Assembly (NCBI GenBank): GCA_020060765.1 | Contig: JAGUZQ010000048.1 | Span: 1 to 64,000 of the forward strand | Source: Planctomycetota bacterium | GTDB lineage: Bacteria; Planctomycetota; SZUA-567 | Reading direction: 5' to 3' | Length of the DNA stretch: 64,000 bases | Part shown: one piece after another, positions 8,801 through 17,934 of the stretch | How the letters are laid out: every line of letters starts with the position of its first letter | Position numbering within the stretch: the stretch's first letter is position 1 | The notes under the pieces: model-generated | Seen by the model: only the letters and a program-made list of their open reading frames with translations | Database searches by the model: none | Told to the model about the DNA's origin: nothing | Made by a program: the position numbers and the translations under genes

Positions 8801-11800
8801 GCGTGCATCGCGATCAGGCCTTCGCCGCCGTGAAGGCGCTCAAGGACGCGGGCTTCAACACTATCGGCGTCAGGTTCAGCTTTGACGGCAGCGGCGGCCT
8901 GGGACGCAGTCCGGTCAGCCAGCGCAACGTCCTGGATGCCGCCGACGAACTGGGAATGCTGGTGGTGCTGTGGGCGCCGGAACTGCGCCAGCATATGGAT
9001 CTGGATCAATACCGTGAAAGCGTGGCGAATTTCACGCGGGTCTGGGGCAATCATCCCAGTGTCTGCTTCTACCTCCTCACGTTCAATAACTGCCATTATC
9101 CATGGGCGGAGCAACCCTCCAAGGTAGACGATCTCACCTACGAGCCGCCGCACAAAAAAGAAGCGCGTGATCTGGCCCGGCAGGCAAATCAGATCTATGC
9201 GGAAATCGATCCCTCCCGGGTGGTCTGGCATAACGCTTCCGGCAACCTGACGGAACTTTACACCACCATGCACTACCTGTCCTTCGGAGTGCCGTTGCAG
9301 GAACGCGAGGACTGGCCGCGCCGCTGGGCGGAAACGCGCAAAACCGCGTTCATGTCGGCGGAACTGGGCTTCCCCTACCAGGAACAATTTTTTGATTTCG
9401 ATTATCCGGAGCGACGCGGCCCGATCCTGCTGCTGGAAAACACGGCGCGTTATTTCGGAGACGCAGCCTATCGCCTGGCGGTCGGCGAAGCGCCTTTCCA
9501 GGCCTATACCGACAACCAGTATTTTTACGACGACCTGAAACTGCGTCCGGCGGTGCTGGCGATCAAGTCGCTTTTCGCCCGCAATCATCTCCGCGCCTGG
9601 CGCGGTTACGACGTGTCCGGCCTCGGCATTTTCGCCGAGGAAACCGCGATGTTCCGCCAGGTATACCAGAATCGTTCCGAGTCTCCCGGTATCGCCAACC
9701 TCAAGACTTGGGGTGTCAAGCCGGATAAGATGCACATGGAACATCGCTTCAAGGATCTCAGCCAGGCAAGCGAATACGCCGGGGTACTGGCGGATTGTCT
9801 GGCACCGGTACTGGTCACTATCGGCGGTTCTGCCGAAAATTTCAACGAAAAGGATCATGCCTATTACGTCGGTGAGGAAATCACAAAACAGGCAATTATC
9901 ATTAATGACACCGAGGCGTCGCTAGTTGCCAATCTGCGGGTCGCGCTGCTGGCTGCCGACGGCGTTGTGCTCCAGGAGTTCACGCAAGCGCTTGCAGTAG
10001 CGCCTGGTGAAGTATATAAGCATCCGTTCACGGTCACGGCACCTGCCGCCGATCAGCGCGCCTCCTGCCGCCTGGTGCTGGAAGTCAATCAGGGTGACAC
10101 GCGAATCGGTCAGGACGAATTCTCCCTGCAGATTTTTCCCCGGCGGCAACAGCCGCTGGCGCTAAGCAGCCGCATCGGGCTGTATGACAAATCAGGAAAA
10201 ACCCGCGCCCTGCTGGAAAAAGCGGGAGTGACATTTCGCGACATAGCGACCCTGGCCGATCTCGATGGAGTCGGAGTATTGGTGGTAGGGCGGGAAACCC
10301 TGGGCACTGAAGCGGATCCGCTGCTGCGGCAGATCGAAAATTCCGGACTGATCGACCGGGGGCTGAACCTGCTGGTGTTGGCGCAGAAGGAATGCAATTT
10401 CGCCAATCTGCTGTACGAGCAGGAAAGCCAGCGCTACGCCTTTATCCGCGCGCGGAGCCATCCCGCGTTCCAGGGTCTGGCGGACGAGGATTTCGTTAAT
10501 TGGCGCGGCGCGGCCGACCTGATCGAGCCGGTCTCGATACCGGACGAAGCCAGCCAATTCACACCGCACTATCCGCAGGCCAAATGGAAATTTGGCAACG
10601 GCGGCATCGTCGCCACCTACACCGTACGCATTCCGCAGTTTGGCGATTTTACCCCTCTGCTGGAATGCGGTTTCGATTTGCTGAACTCGCCCCTGCTGGA
10701 ACTGATCAAAGGGCGCGGACGGGTGCTGCTGTGCCAGCTCGATATCACTGAACGTTACGGCATCGATCCTGTCGCTACTCGCGTGACCGACAATATTCTC
10801 ACATATCTTGACGCGGCTCCTCCCGCGCCGACGGAAAAGAATGTTGCCTATTACGGCGAGGATAACTCTGTCTGGCAGGCACTGGCAGACTCCGGTACGG
10901 CTTGCGTCCGGCTCAAGGAACTGGATAACCTTGCCGTCGACTCGGTGCTGATCGTGGCTACTCCCGACGCCGCCAAACTGGAACAGAAGAAACAACACCT
11001 GCAGGCTTTTGTCGAAAGTGGCGGCACAGTGGTTTACTTCCCGGCCTCTGGCTCCACGCCTGACTGGACGACTTTCCCGGTGCGATATGTGACAGACGAG
11101 GTGTTTCAGGATTTCCCTGTCGCGGAAGCGCCGCTCCTCGCCGGTCTGGGTAGTGCCGCGTTTTACTGGCGTACGAAAAAGGCGGTAACGAGATTTGAAG
11201 GCGTGGAAAAATTGACTGAAACCGGAATACTGGCGCGGCGATCGCAAGGGAAAGGAGAATACATCTTTTGCGGAATCGCTCCCGAAAAGTTTCTTCCTGT
11301 TCCTTATAATGTCGGCAAGCGTGAATATATTTCCTTCATCGACCAGGAGATTCAGCAGAAGGCCCAGCGCATCATCATGACCCTGCTGCACAATCTGGGC
11401 GTCCGCTGCCATCGCCTGTCCCTGTTCGGCAACGAGCGCTTCATGCACAACCGCCGCAACGCCAATGACCGGGAACTCAACCTGGACAATTGGGTTTTCT
11501 CCCTCGATCCGCTAAACGAGGGCGTGGCGGCGGGTTGGATGCGACCGGAATATGATATTTCCTCCTGGAAAAAAATCCAGGTGCTGACCGCTTGGGAACA
11601 TCAGGGCTATGCCCAGGATAATCCGCACCACGATTACGGCGACGACGATGCGCGGTGGCGACCGGGAGGTGAAAGCCATGTGCCTTATGACGGATATGCC
11701 TGGTATCGCACTACGGCTGTCATCCCCGCCGGGGGAGTGCGGGTGATGCTGCGCCTGGGCTGCGTCGACGACATAGACTGGACGTATGTCAATGGCGTAC

Positions 11801-12063
11801 AGGTGGGACATATCGGCAAGGAGACCGACCACTACTGGGGGCGGGAGCGACTCTATGAAATTCCGCGCGAGGTGCTGCGGCCCGGGGAATCCAATGTCAT
11901 CGCCGTGCGCGTGCTGGATATTCACGGCTCCGGCGGCCTGACCCGCGCCCCGTTACGTCTGGAGATAAAAGCCGACGGAGGAAAGGATCAGATTGACGCT
12001 TCCTTTTCACCTTACGTAAAGATGTTACCCGCTTACGATCTAAATGCTTTTCATCAATGGTAG
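5851..12063 (+). CDS. Giant secreted LamG/GH2-like multidomain protein
   Basis: 2070 aa from a GTG start with AGAGGAG upstream. A signal peptide (MKKLLTTFLAVLLGLGL, cleaved near residue 25) is followed by three concanavalin-A/LamG-like modules (about 28-215, 245-450 and 470-650, each with WxHxAVxW or an equivalent and a DDYRLYDRAL-type end). Next come a GH2-like sugar-binding beta-sandwich, an Ig-like domain and a GH2-like TIM barrel (about 960-1200), then a Rossmann/GATase-like segment (VLVVGRETL, RVLLCQLDI). The C-terminus is another GH2-type jelly roll (about 1880-2055). In the barrel, HPSV starts at 1068, but the position of the GH2 acid/base Glu is Asn1079. E1171 in SAELG may be the nucleophile position. 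It may therefore be a binding protein or an unusual glycosidase. Its start is 40 bases after the GH20-like gene. Confidence 0.75.
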   Translation: MKKLLTTFLAVLLGLGLTANRQAWSAEGGLTFHLSCDGSPDAGFARGKAQAARKGNIEFVPGYRGQGLRLHPGASLAYDNADNFNPAVGTLMFRFKPEWKTNGAGNMVFFRNRVMDCYRTMHSKGQAHLQIRINAGGKYVVNQVLPDLPTGKWIHAAVTWDCTGGVAIYFDGEARESRQATWTPSLPSGEQTFSLSAPIAPGEAEGATGILDDYRLYDRALTAAEIKLLCLGGGDTPTPAREPVFYAGFEDNTRAALRGKPLAGQNFRTSYEAGAYGKGLRIARIAYDQKGFLRYEGVSALAPATTVSFYFRPEWQVDDGNRHELLQFLAEGKSVSLEKTAEGKMALRFRAGEDSRELLVPAAFPPNGFVRVVMAWNEEQNSSELTVNGKTITATEPFPIRNFFAGEWELMLGAFTQDNFTGDAADGVFDELKIFEGALTLEELQEESKAGSQVTLTAIQPNMEKMQTPAIWEEALAFYAPGARGMERPLQLALLPGKEVYGYTGGVVGTEGTFSCWNRAKAKTRVTLLALNGEAARCQLVYDPHLAKVNLMLESGSQKQALASLDAVLVEEWNHYAVCWQGDGLVFYLNGVRQAVSRDFAFAPGAIKSFGYAAAGIDTAEICAWRRNLTEDELCALFNAGTNPAYIESAPSDYERDCWSFVGADRRRSATGEQICLSGVWRIHLQPDGNLLPPPDQGKYYSQLPGRWTATGYSSVFDAAGKPLADWHGTPLKECYRGWYTRYVEIPADYHDARVYLSATYLGARTARIYVNNELVRSFAETAPGLQDEVRYLQADLTRFRDLPRVKVDVFLSQPEQTSRWNTADASLLDVALEKRPELFTVNPVVRPSVKNQSLTFLCTLANPLRQARRITLAARIYNQDGSVAGESEPQTVDLTGAAGQDVTFRHDWKEGKPWSPSNPVLYDYRLVIRDEGGQMLDESFATRFGFREFELRDSAFRLNGNKFHSFYCSSSDGNWFRYSQYYGVHRDQAFAAVKALKDAGFNTIGVRFSFDGSGGLGRSPVSQRNVLDAADELGMLVVLWAPELRQHMDLDQYRESVANFTRVWGNHPSVCFYLLTFNNCHYPWAEQPSKVDDLTYEPPHKKEARDLARQANQIYAEIDPSRVVWHNASGNLTELYTTMHYLSFGVPLQEREDWPRRWAETRKTAFMSAELGFPYQEQFFDFDYPERRGPILLLENTARYFGDAAYRLAVGEAPFQAYTDNQYFYDDLKLRPAVLAIKSLFARNHLRAWRGYDVSGLGIFAEETAMFRQVYQNRSESPGIANLKTWGVKPDKMHMEHRFKDLSQASEYAGVLADCLAPVLVTIGGSAENFNEKDHAYYVGEEITKQAIIINDTEASLVANLRVALLAADGVVLQEFTQALAVAPGEVYKHPFTVTAPAADQRASCRLVLEVNQGDTRIGQDEFSLQIFPRRQQPLALSSRIGLYDKSGKTRALLEKAGVTFRDIATLADLDGVGVLVVGRETLGTEADPLLRQIENSGLIDRGLNLLVLAQKECNFANLLYEQESQRYAFIRARSHPAFQGLADEDFVNWRGAADLIEPVSIPDEASQFTPHYPQAKWKFGNGGIVATYTVRIPQFGDFTPLLECGFDLLNSPLLELIKGRGRVLLCQLDITERYGIDPVATRVTDNILTYLDAAPPAPTEKNVAYYGEDNSVWQALADSGTACVRLKELDNLAVDSVLIVATPDAAKLEQKKQHLQAFVESGGTVVYFPASGSTPDWTTFPVRYVTDEVFQDFPVAEAPLLAGLGSAAFYWRTKKAVTRFEGVEKLTETGILARRSQGKGEYIFCGIAPEKFLPVPYNVGKREYISFIDQEIQQKAQRIIMTLLHNLGVRCHRLSLFGNERFMHNRRNANDRELNLDNWVFSLDPLNEGVAAGWMRPEYDISSWKKIQVLTAWEHQGYAQDNPHHDYGDDDARWRPGGESHVPYDGYAWYRTTAVIPAGGVRVMLRLGCVDDIDWTYVNGVQVGHIGKETDHYWGRERLYEIPREVLRPGESNVIAVRVLDIHGSGGLTRAPLRLEIKADGGKDQIDASFSPYVKMLPAYDLNAFHQW

Positions 12064-12119
12064 ATTCGCAATTGCGGCATTGGTCGCCACGGCATCAATA
12101 ATCTTGTCGGCTTCAGCGT

Positions 12120-13589
12120 TCAATGCTGATGATATTCTCCCCGGTCAAGAAAAGGCTGAGGCTGGGTGTTTTCATTGATTTTTGACAACAGCTTGCCCAT
12201 CATCTGCATAAGCAGAGTCTGTCTCTCGGGGTCGGAGGACAAGTCTTCGAGTTCGTGCGGGTCATTTTGCAGATCGTACAATCTGGCCGGACTTGGCGGA
12301 ATATCGACCGGTTTGTCCAGGTGCAGCCTGCCCAGAGAGCGCTTGTCGCTGCCGGGATCGCCCCACATCAGCTTGTAGCGACCGTCGAAAATCATCTTGT
12401 CGCAGCCCATCTCCGTGTAGACCGATTCCCGGTGAGTGTCGGTTTGCCCCTTAAGGAGTGGAACCAGGCTGCGGCCTTGGTCAAGCCGGTGAGGTTTTAC
12501 CCCTGCCAGTTCGTTGATGGTCTTGCCAATATCGAGCGTTTCCACGAGAGCGGCAGATTTGCGCGCCGCCTTCACGCCGGAGCCGCTGATGATAAGCGGC
12601 ACCCGGAGGCTTCCTTCATAGAAACAAGTCTTATCGAATCGGCCGTGATCGCCAGCCATTTCGCCATGATCCGAACTATAGACAAAAACAGTGTTGTCCC
12701 GGTCAGCCCTTGCGTCTACCGCAGCCAGCACCTGGCCGATGGCGTGATCAATCTGGCTGATGTAGGCCCGGTAGCCTTTGCGCGCGGCCAGCGTCCATGA
12801 GGCCAGGGGGGCGTCTCCCCACGGCAGATTATCCGGTTCATTGTCGTAAAGCTTGAGAAAGTCCGGATTGGGTTCAGTCGGAGAATGCGGACCGGGATAA
12901 CCCAGAAAAAGGAAATAGGGTTGCGCTGAATTATAGTTTGCGAGCCAGTCGCAGGCGGAGCTGGTCAGAAACGCGGTTTCCTGCAGTTCCGCCGGAAGTT
13001 CCCAGGGATGAAGCGCAAACGGATGGTCGGCGGGAACGCCGGTGCTCATGAAATAATGCCAATGCCGGTAATAATTTTTGACAGAATCCAATGCCCCCCG
13101 TTCGCGCAGGAATTCGGAATAGGCGCAACGTATGCCGGTTACACACATCATGCCTCCGGAGACTTCCCGGATTTCGTCCCAGCCCAGTGAATCCATGTAT
13201 TGGCGGTGCGGCTCGCCGGTCAGGTCGGAGTCATAGGCATGGATTTCCATATGGGTCTTACCGATGGCGCAAGTCCGGTAACCGGCGGTGCGCAAGCGGG
13301 GAACGTATCCGTCTGTTCCGGGGGGGAGCTGGTGGAGGTTGGTGAAACACCCGGTATTGAACCCGTAGCGCCCTGACGCAATGGCTGCGCGCGCAGGGCA
13401 ACAGAGCGGAGCGGGACAATAAGCCTTTTGGAATATGACGCCATTATTTCCCAGCTTGTCCAAATTGGGAGTAAACGTCTGGCCGTTGTCTCCATAGCCC
13501 ATGAAATCCCATCGGTGCTGATCCGAAAAGATAAAAACCACGTTCGGCCTGGAGGCAATAGTGCTTTCTGCAAGATCAAAGTTGGCCAT
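12120..13589 (-). CDS. Sulfatase (formylglycine type)
   Basis: 489 aa of the alkaline-phosphatase/arylsulfatase superfamily. NVVFIFSDQHRWD supplies the N-terminal metal ligands. CCPARAAIASGRY is the C-x-P-x-R activation site, where Cys becomes formylglycine; the usual CTPSR is here CCPAR. GKTHMEIH and YSSDHGEMAGDHG carry further ligands and the sulfate-binding Lys/His. No signal peptide is visible, so it may act in the cytoplasm or use another exit route. It would remove sulfate esters from the glycans attacked by neighbouring hydrolases. It is downstream of the 1388-aa glycosidase-like gene but has its own promoter candidate. The formylglycine-generating enzyme is not in the window. Confidence 0.9.
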   Translation of the reverse strand: MANFDLAESTIASRPNVVFIFSDQHRWDFMGYGDNGQTFTPNLDKLGNNGVIFQKAYCPAPLCCPARAAIASGRYGFNTGCFTNLHQLPPGTDGYVPRLRTAGYRTCAIGKTHMEIHAYDSDLTGEPHRQYMDSLGWDEIREVSGGMMCVTGIRCAYSEFLRERGALDSVKNYYRHWHYFMSTGVPADHPFALHPWELPAELQETAFLTSSACDWLANYNSAQPYFLFLGYPGPHSPTEPNPDFLKLYDNEPDNLPWGDAPLASWTLAARKGYRAYISQIDHAIGQVLAAVDARADRDNTVFVYSSDHGEMAGDHGRFDKTCFYEGSLRVPLIISGSGVKAARKSAALVETLDIGKTINELAGVKPHRLDQGRSLVPLLKGQTDTHRESVYTEMGCDKMIFDGRYKLMWGDPGSDKRSLGRLHLDKPVDIPPSPARLYDLQNDPHELEDLSSDPERQTLLMQMMGKLLSKINENTQPQPFLDRGEYHQH

Positions 13590-13652
13590 TCAAAATGTTC
13601 CCTATTGGAATGAAAATTTGATAACGCTAACACTATTTTTACAGTTCAGCAT

Positions 13653-13661
13653 ATTATATCA
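13653..13661 (-). promoter_or_regulatory. Extended -10 promoter of the sulfatase gene
   Basis: The minus strand reads TGATATAAT, a consensus TATAAT (13653-13658) with the upstream TGn of extended -10 promoters. No good -35 is visible. It lies 64 bases before the sulfatase ATG. Confidence 0.45.
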
Positions 13662-13732
13662 AATTAATCGGGGAGGGGGAGAATTTTATCTCTCCGATCG
13701 CCGGAATTATGCACTTAAAACACGGCAAGCAA

Positions 13733-16700
13733 CTATTTTATCCACCCCTCCTCGGTTTCGACTCGTTCCATTTCAACGTGCGTAATCGGGAGGCGCTTGA
13801 CCAATTCCTGCTTGTCATACGGCAGCGGTTCCCGTCCCAGCGCCCAGGCAATTACATTCATCAGGAATTGGGCGTTATCATCATCCTCTACCCGGAACGG
13901 CTGCAGCCACATCAGATCAGCCGCGACCACCATCCGCCCCTTCCCCACCTGTCCAGCCAACACCAGGGGCGCGGACGGATAGGCGAGATCATCCTTCTCG
14001 GTTAATACCACCGGTTGCAGTGGACATGACGGCTTGATTTGCAGAGCGGGAGAAATGAAGAACTGAAGGCTGTTCACATTTTTTGCCAGAGGGTGCTCGG
14101 CAAATGTTGCGACTCTCAACTGCAACGGGTCTCCATAGCCGTGGGCACGTGGATTGCGGCAATATTCGCCAGTAGCGCTGAAGCCTAGTTTACCGCCGAA
14201 CCATTTTAGCAATTCCCGCGCAGCGTTAAAGTGGCCAGTCGAGGCATTGACTATGATCAAACTGCCCCCCTGGTTGACATAATCCAGTAAATTGGGCAAC
14301 ACCGCGATTTCCTTCGAGCCCATGATGCGCCGGTAAGGAGAGCTGACGTCCTCAGCTAAAAACACTGCCGCGTATTGCCTGAGGTTTTCCGGTGTGAATT
14401 TTTGCCAAGGCAGCACCTGGGTATCGCACCCCGACTGCCGCATGAACTCATCCACGACCGGATGGTATTTCCGTCCGATGGTAACACCGCTTATGTCTTC
14501 CAGAAACAGAATTTTCGGACGATTCTGATCGCTTTCGCCAAGCGGTTTACGCAACTCGGCCAGTCTGTCCAGCAATGCCTGCCTCCTGGGAGAAATTTTT
14601 GGCAGAACCCGGGGAGCGGAGTCTGTCTTTTCAAAAAGGAAAATAGCCGGATCCATCGATTCCACCTGCATCCGTAATCCTGTCTTCATTTCTTCCGCCG
14701 TGACCCTGGCTCCCTGGTCGGGAGCGCCGCGCACCCTCCTCATCAGGTAATCGCCTTCCCGGAAAGCAGGATCGTTGATGCTTACCATCGCCTCATGCGT
14801 CAATCCGCCCCAATTGGCAAGATGAAGCACGAACCGCTGCGGGGTGCCGGTAATCCCCGCCTCTATATAAGGAAATTCCTTGGTCGTATCGGAAGTAACG
14901 GTCACAGGCGTTGTTATGTGGAGTTGCTGCATTGTCTGGCGGAAGAACGCGGACGCAGCCGGCAGGTTCAGGCGCGCGGCAACGTAAAAAATCCGCCCCT
15001 GGCCATGCTCACGCACCGTGATGGCCGGAGTGCCGTCGCCATACGAAGCGATCTGCCGTGCCTCGCGCAATTTGATGCTCATGCCGTATTTCGCGCAGCT
15101 ATCGCCCTTGACCAGCGGGTATGTCTCTCCGTCGAGTTGCAGCGTGACCGGCTCATTCAGCGCACCGGCAACCTCGACACCGGCGAATTCCCCTATGGGC
15201 AAAGCGCTGTACCGGTGGTATTCCTGCTGGAGGGAATCGAACGTCACCACCGCCGATCCGCCCTCTTCCACGTACTGGCGAAGCCAGGCAAACACTTCAG
15301 GGCGGACTGTTTTGGCGTAAGGTATCACGGCAAGGGGATGGCTTGCGGGCGAAATCCCGACTATTTTTTTCTCGTCCAGAACATCCGGTCGCGCCTGGAG
15401 AAAAGTAAGAGCGCCGAAGTAGCTCAAATAATCGAGGTGGTTACCGGTATTATGGGGAATGCCGAAGAAACTGAGGCTGGGCAGTAAAATCGCCGTCCGG
15501 GTGCCGGTGTGCCGCGTCTCCGGCATGATGATATCGCTGACGGAGTTGAGTTCAGCGCCCAGTTCCGGCATGAACAGCCGCTCCGGATCGTCCCAGAACC
15601 AGAGACTGATGCCGGAACAACCATGAATCAGGCTGGTCCACAAGATGGTAGCGTATTCCTTTTTCTCCAATTCACGGGCAGTGGAAACCCGGTCATTGGG
15701 AAGAATGAAAAAGTGGAAGCGCAGGCCGTTGTTATAGCCGCTGCCGTCTACCAGAAACGCGATCGAGTTTTCGCCGCCATATTTCAGGAGGGGACTGATG
15801 TCATACTGGTATTCCGTACTCCATCCGGCCGGTTCTCCCACTTTCTGGCCGTTCACCCAGATAGTTCCGTTCTGCGCCACGCCCTTGCCCACAATCAGGT
15901 AGCGCTTGCTGCCATCTACAAAATCATTCTGCAAGCCGGCTGGAACCGTAAACTTTGCGCGATACCAGCCCCAGCCTTGCTTGTTCTTGTATTCCTCGGT
16001 GGTGTCCCAGCAGCCGGGAACCTCCATCCCCCCCCAGCTTGAATCGTCCAGGTCGGGGCGAAACCATTCCTGTTTGATTCCTTCAGCCGCGGGATCCAGC
16101 CTGAAGCGCCATTTGCCATGAAATTGCCCCAGGCTGTTTTGTTCCATAGCCTTGAAATCGCTTTTGGGCGCGCTGACCTCGGTGTGGATCGCCTCGGGGT
16201 TGAAGATAGGCTTGTCTGTATTGCATCTTACGTAACCATGGGACAGCAGCGACCGGGTCAGGCTCGTGAGTACGCTGACTTCGTCGGCGGGCTGCCGGTT
16301 GTAGTCAAACAATCTGAATCCCAAATGCAGGAAATAAATATCCGCCAGCTCCTCAAGCTGTTCCAAACCGACGGCGGCATAACCGTCGAAGTCGGTTTGA
16401 TGCCCGCGCCAATCCACCGCGAACGGTGCCGACGACAGCTTGCGAAAATCTTCCTTCATCTTCCGCAGCCCCGGCATGAGGTCTGCCCTCAGATAAATCA
16501 GCCAGTCGAGATATCCGGGAGTTTCATGACAGGCTTTGACGCTGTTCAACCTTTCCGAATATGACGAGAACAAGTCGTTGTCAGCAGTCAAATGCGGCGG
16601 CAGCACTTCCTTCCACGATTTGAAATTGCTGCCCCATATTCTGTTTGCCTCCGCCAGCGAATCATATTTCTCGCGGGCGAATTGCCGGAAACCTTCGCGC

Positions 16701-17899
16701 ACCCGTTGATGCCTCGGCGTATAGCCCAACTCGTTGAAGCATTCAAACGCCAGCAAAGGAGCATCCCGGATATGGCGAAAATAACTTTTCCAGGCGTTGA
16801 AATGCAATTCGCGACCGAGCTCCGTGTTATGGTCGAACCCGTAATAGTGGCTGCCTTCGGTGTAGAATTCGTTCAGCCAGGGAAACTTTTCCACGTAGCG
16901 CTTGAGCGGGATGTATTTGTAATAAGCATTGCCAATATCCAACTGGGTTATCAAGTGATACCGCGCCAGTTCCCTGAGAACACTATAGGAAGCTGCCGCA
17001 TCCTGATATTCGATAGTCAGCGTGTCGGCCTCGCTGGATACTTTCATTGCCCCACCCACCCCCCGGTTCACCTCGCAAAATGAGTGCCGCATCACCCGCG
17101 CCAGCCATGATGACGCGATATGAGCCTGTCCGCCGCCGACAGTGTTGCTGCCGATGTAGAAAAACGGCTTGGCATCGCGGGTCAAATAACCATCCTGCAA
17201 GCCGAAGGCGTAACCCAGAGCGGGAAACGCTCCGTATCCGGCGGCTTCTTCCGGTGAAAGGTCGGCAGGCGGCACGACTTTAAGCCAGTTCGGATTCGGC
17301 TTTCTCGGTTCGGCGCACAATTCCTCCGTCAGGGTCACTTCATCCAGGTTGAATTCTTCCCGTCCATTCTGGAGAAGGAAATATAACCGTACGGCGAGAG
17401 ACGCGCCGCGAATACTGGCGGGAATCGCAATCAGCTCGCTGGTGTCGCGCCATTTGTCAGTCTGTTCCAAGCGGAAATGTTTGATGAAATGATGGTTGGC
17501 GGGCGTCATTATTGCCACATATTTGCCCTCTTCCTGCCGATAAAACCGCGTCTGGAAGCTTGCACTTCCCCGGTAGCGCAAAGCCAGCGTCAACCGTTGT
17601 CCCTCCGCATTCTGGAGCGGGATCAAAGGCGAAAACAGTTGCACCCCTCCCTGTTCGTTAGTGCGGTTCAAGGAAAAGCAGTATTTGCCGCGCGCTCCCT
17701 CCACTCCCATAGCGCGCCCCCAAGCGCCCTCAGCGCCATCATATCCGTTGGCAGACCAATCAGTAGCCTGCTTCCCGTCACCTTGCTCGAACCCGGCATT
17801 GGGGACAATATTTACCGCCTTAGTTGTCGCCTCGCCAGCCAGTAGAACCGCTCCGTACGCGAACACGAATAGCACAGAAGTGAATCTTGCCGTCATCAT
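13733..17899 (-). CDS. Large secreted GH-A clan glycosidase-like protein
   Basis: 1388 aa. The ATG at 17899 (ATGATG) is chosen because GGAGG precedes it. The N-terminus is a hydrophobic signal sequence (FTSVLFVFAYGAVLLAG). A carbohydrate-binding beta-sandwich (NIVPNAGFEQGD...) follows, then a TIM barrel resembling GH42/GH5-type enzymes (about 240-620) with LLAFECFNELGY, where Glu in NE is a likely acid/base. A GH2-like jelly roll (GKWRFRLDP ... NGTIWVNGQKVGE) is inserted, followed by a second barrel-like half and a GATase-like fold (SLIIVNASTGHFN). Such barrel-plus-GATase layouts occur in beta-galactosidase-like families. Its ATG is only 35 bases after the AbiEi-like/pseudopilin gene, so the two are probably one transcript. 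The substrate is unknown. Confidence 0.75.
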   Translation of the reverse strand: MMTARFTSVLFVFAYGAVLLAGEATTKAVNIVPNAGFEQGDGKQATDWSANGYDGAEGAWGRAMGVEGARGKYCFSLNRTNEQGGVQLFSPLIPLQNAEGQRLTLALRYRGSASFQTRFYRQEEGKYVAIMTPANHHFIKHFRLEQTDKWRDTSELIAIPASIRGASLAVRLYFLLQNGREEFNLDEVTLTEELCAEPRKPNPNWLKVVPPADLSPEEAAGYGAFPALGYAFGLQDGYLTRDAKPFFYIGSNTVGGGQAHIASSWLARVMRHSFCEVNRGVGGAMKVSSEADTLTIEYQDAAASYSVLRELARYHLITQLDIGNAYYKYIPLKRYVEKFPWLNEFYTEGSHYYGFDHNTELGRELHFNAWKSYFRHIRDAPLLAFECFNELGYTPRHQRVREGFRQFAREKYDSLAEANRIWGSNFKSWKEVLPPHLTADNDLFSSYSERLNSVKACHETPGYLDWLIYLRADLMPGLRKMKEDFRKLSSAPFAVDWRGHQTDFDGYAAVGLEQLEELADIYFLHLGFRLFDYNRQPADEVSVLTSLTRSLLSHGYVRCNTDKPIFNPEAIHTEVSAPKSDFKAMEQNSLGQFHGKWRFRLDPAAEGIKQEWFRPDLDDSSWGGMEVPGCWDTTEEYKNKQGWGWYRAKFTVPAGLQNDFVDGSKRYLIVGKGVAQNGTIWVNGQKVGEPAGWSTEYQYDISPLLKYGGENSIAFLVDGSGYNNGLRFHFFILPNDRVSTARELEKKEYATILWTSLIHGCSGISLWFWDDPERLFMPELGAELNSVSDIIMPETRHTGTRTAILLPSLSFFGIPHNTGNHLDYLSYFGALTFLQARPDVLDEKKIVGISPASHPLAVIPYAKTVRPEVFAWLRQYVEEGGSAVVTFDSLQQEYHRYSALPIGEFAGVEVAGALNEPVTLQLDGETYPLVKGDSCAKYGMSIKLREARQIASYGDGTPAITVREHGQGRIFYVAARLNLPAASAFFRQTMQQLHITTPVTVTSDTTKEFPYIEAGITGTPQRFVLHLANWGGLTHEAMVSINDPAFREGDYLMRRVRGAPDQGARVTAEEMKTGLRMQVESMDPAIFLFEKTDSAPRVLPKISPRRQALLDRLAELRKPLGESDQNRPKILFLEDISGVTIGRKYHPVVDEFMRQSGCDTQVLPWQKFTPENLRQYAAVFLAEDVSSPYRRIMGSKEIAVLPNLLDYVNQGGSLIIVNASTGHFNAARELLKWFGGKLGFSATGEYCRNPRAHGYGDPLQLRVATFAEHPLAKNVNSLQFFISPALQIKPSCPLQPVVLTEKDDLAYPSAPLVLAGQVGKGRMVVAADLMWLQPFRVEDDDNAQFLMNVIAWALGREPLPYDKQELVKRLPITHVEMERVETEEGWIK

Positions 17900-17934
17900 A
17901 ACTAAAATCCTCCGGTTTTTTTGCCAGCGTTCAA

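Noticed and set aside
8746-9858. A 370-codon minus-strand frame opposite the giant GH2-like gene
   Set aside because: Antisense to a clear domain-bearing gene and without family resemblance; likewise 10192-11448, 22658-23878 and 25725-26657.
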